Source: Akkermansia muciniphila | GTDB lineage: Bacteria; Verrucomicrobiota; Verrucomicrobiia; Verrucomicrobiales; Akkermansiaceae | Direction of reading: 5' to 3' | NCBI GenBank assembly: GCA_943324575.2 | Contig: CALPMD020000091.1 | Location: 1-5,864 of the forward strand | DNA: 5,864 nt | In this document: piece after piece, positions 5,716-5,864 of the stretch | How the letters are laid out: each line of letters begins with the position of its first letter | Position numbering within the stretch: the first letter of the stretch is position 1 | Notes under the pieces: model-generated | The model's database searches: none | What the model was told of the DNA's origin: nothing | What the model saw: only the letters and a program-made list of their open reading frames with translations | Made by a program: the position numbers and the translations under genes

Positions 5716-5864
5716 ATGAAGCTCTCCGTTACCCGACTGGTTTTACTGTCGCTCGCCCTCGTCGGCGCTGCTTCAGCGGACTTGCCGAAAAAAGTGCCGC
5801 TCAACCAATACAACGGCTTGTGGAACAATTCCCCGTTCACTTCCAAGCCACCTGTGGCCGAGGA
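5716..5864 (+). CDS. Secreted protein of unknown family, next gene of the secretion operon (N-terminal part)
   Basis: An ATG 12 bases after the gspM stop opens a frame of 49 codons that reaches the right edge without a stop. Residues 1-21 form a clear Sec signal peptide: Lys2 and Arg7, a Leu/Val/Ala core, and an ASA cleavage site before Asp22. The mature part begins LPKKVPLNQYNGLWNNSP and continues FTSKPPVAE, after which the sequence ends. The spacing and strand indicate the same operon, so a periplasmic or outer-membrane T2SS component is likely. The short Tyr-Asn-Gly-Leu-Trp then Ser-Pro-Phe stretch resembles the inner-membrane-proximal linker regions of GspC/PilP-type proteins in outline only. 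The secretin GspD is the other obvious candidate, but its N0 domain is not recognisable in so few residues. I do not recognise the family. As with its neighbours, no Shine-Dalgarno site precedes the start. Confidence 0.75.
   Translation, partial: MKLSVTRLVLLSLALVGAASADLPKKVPLNQYNGLWNNSPFTSKPPVAE

Overview
The window looks like a chromosomal segment from a Gram-negative bacterium of the Planctomycetota/Verrucomicrobiota type, with Verrucomicrobiota the better guess. The grounds are the moderately GC-rich coding sequence, the general absence of Shine-Dalgarno sites before the genes, and the combination of a carboxynorspermidine-synthase-type dehydrogenase with a compact gspGHIJKLM cluster. The taxonomic guess rests on family knowledge and was not tested by a search.

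Layout. Positions 1-633 (minus strand) hold the N-terminal half of a saccharopine-dehydrogenase-family enzyme, most like carboxynorspermidine synthase of polyamine biosynthesis; it runs off the left edge. Positions 634-822 are a divergent intergenic region with an A+T-rich core and a perfect 7-bp hairpin with a GCGA loop. From 823 onward everything is on the plus strand. A tight run encodes the inner-membrane pseudopilus part of a type II secretion system (T2SS): GspG, GspH, GspI, GspJ, GspK, GspL and GspM. It is followed by the first 49 codons of a secreted protein that continues past the right edge.

How the genes work together. GspG is the major pseudopilin that polymerises into the pseudopilus. 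GspH, I, J and K are minor pseudopilins expected to form its tip and prime assembly. GspL and GspM are inner-membrane platform proteins that link the pseudopilus machinery to the cytoplasmic ATPase GspE. G, H, I and J have a class III prepilin leader ending in Gly, then Phe and a Glu at mature position 5; GspK lacks that Glu, as is usual for its family. The ATPase (GspE), platform protein (GspF), secretin (GspD), GspC and prepilin peptidase are not in the window. The partial last gene sits where a periplasmic or outer-membrane T2SS component would be expected.

Translation looks strongly coupled. GspG/GspH overlap by 26 bases, and the next four junctions (H/I, I/J, J/K, K/L) are all ATGA stop/start overlaps. 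The coupling breaks at L/M, where an 81-base gap ends in 25 consecutive pyrimidines directly before the gspM ATG. I saw no RNA genes, CRISPR arrays, insertion sequences or convincing terminators. The secretion genes themselves are a recognised system; the parts worth a second look are the partial last gene, the pyrimidine leader and the divergent-region hairpin.
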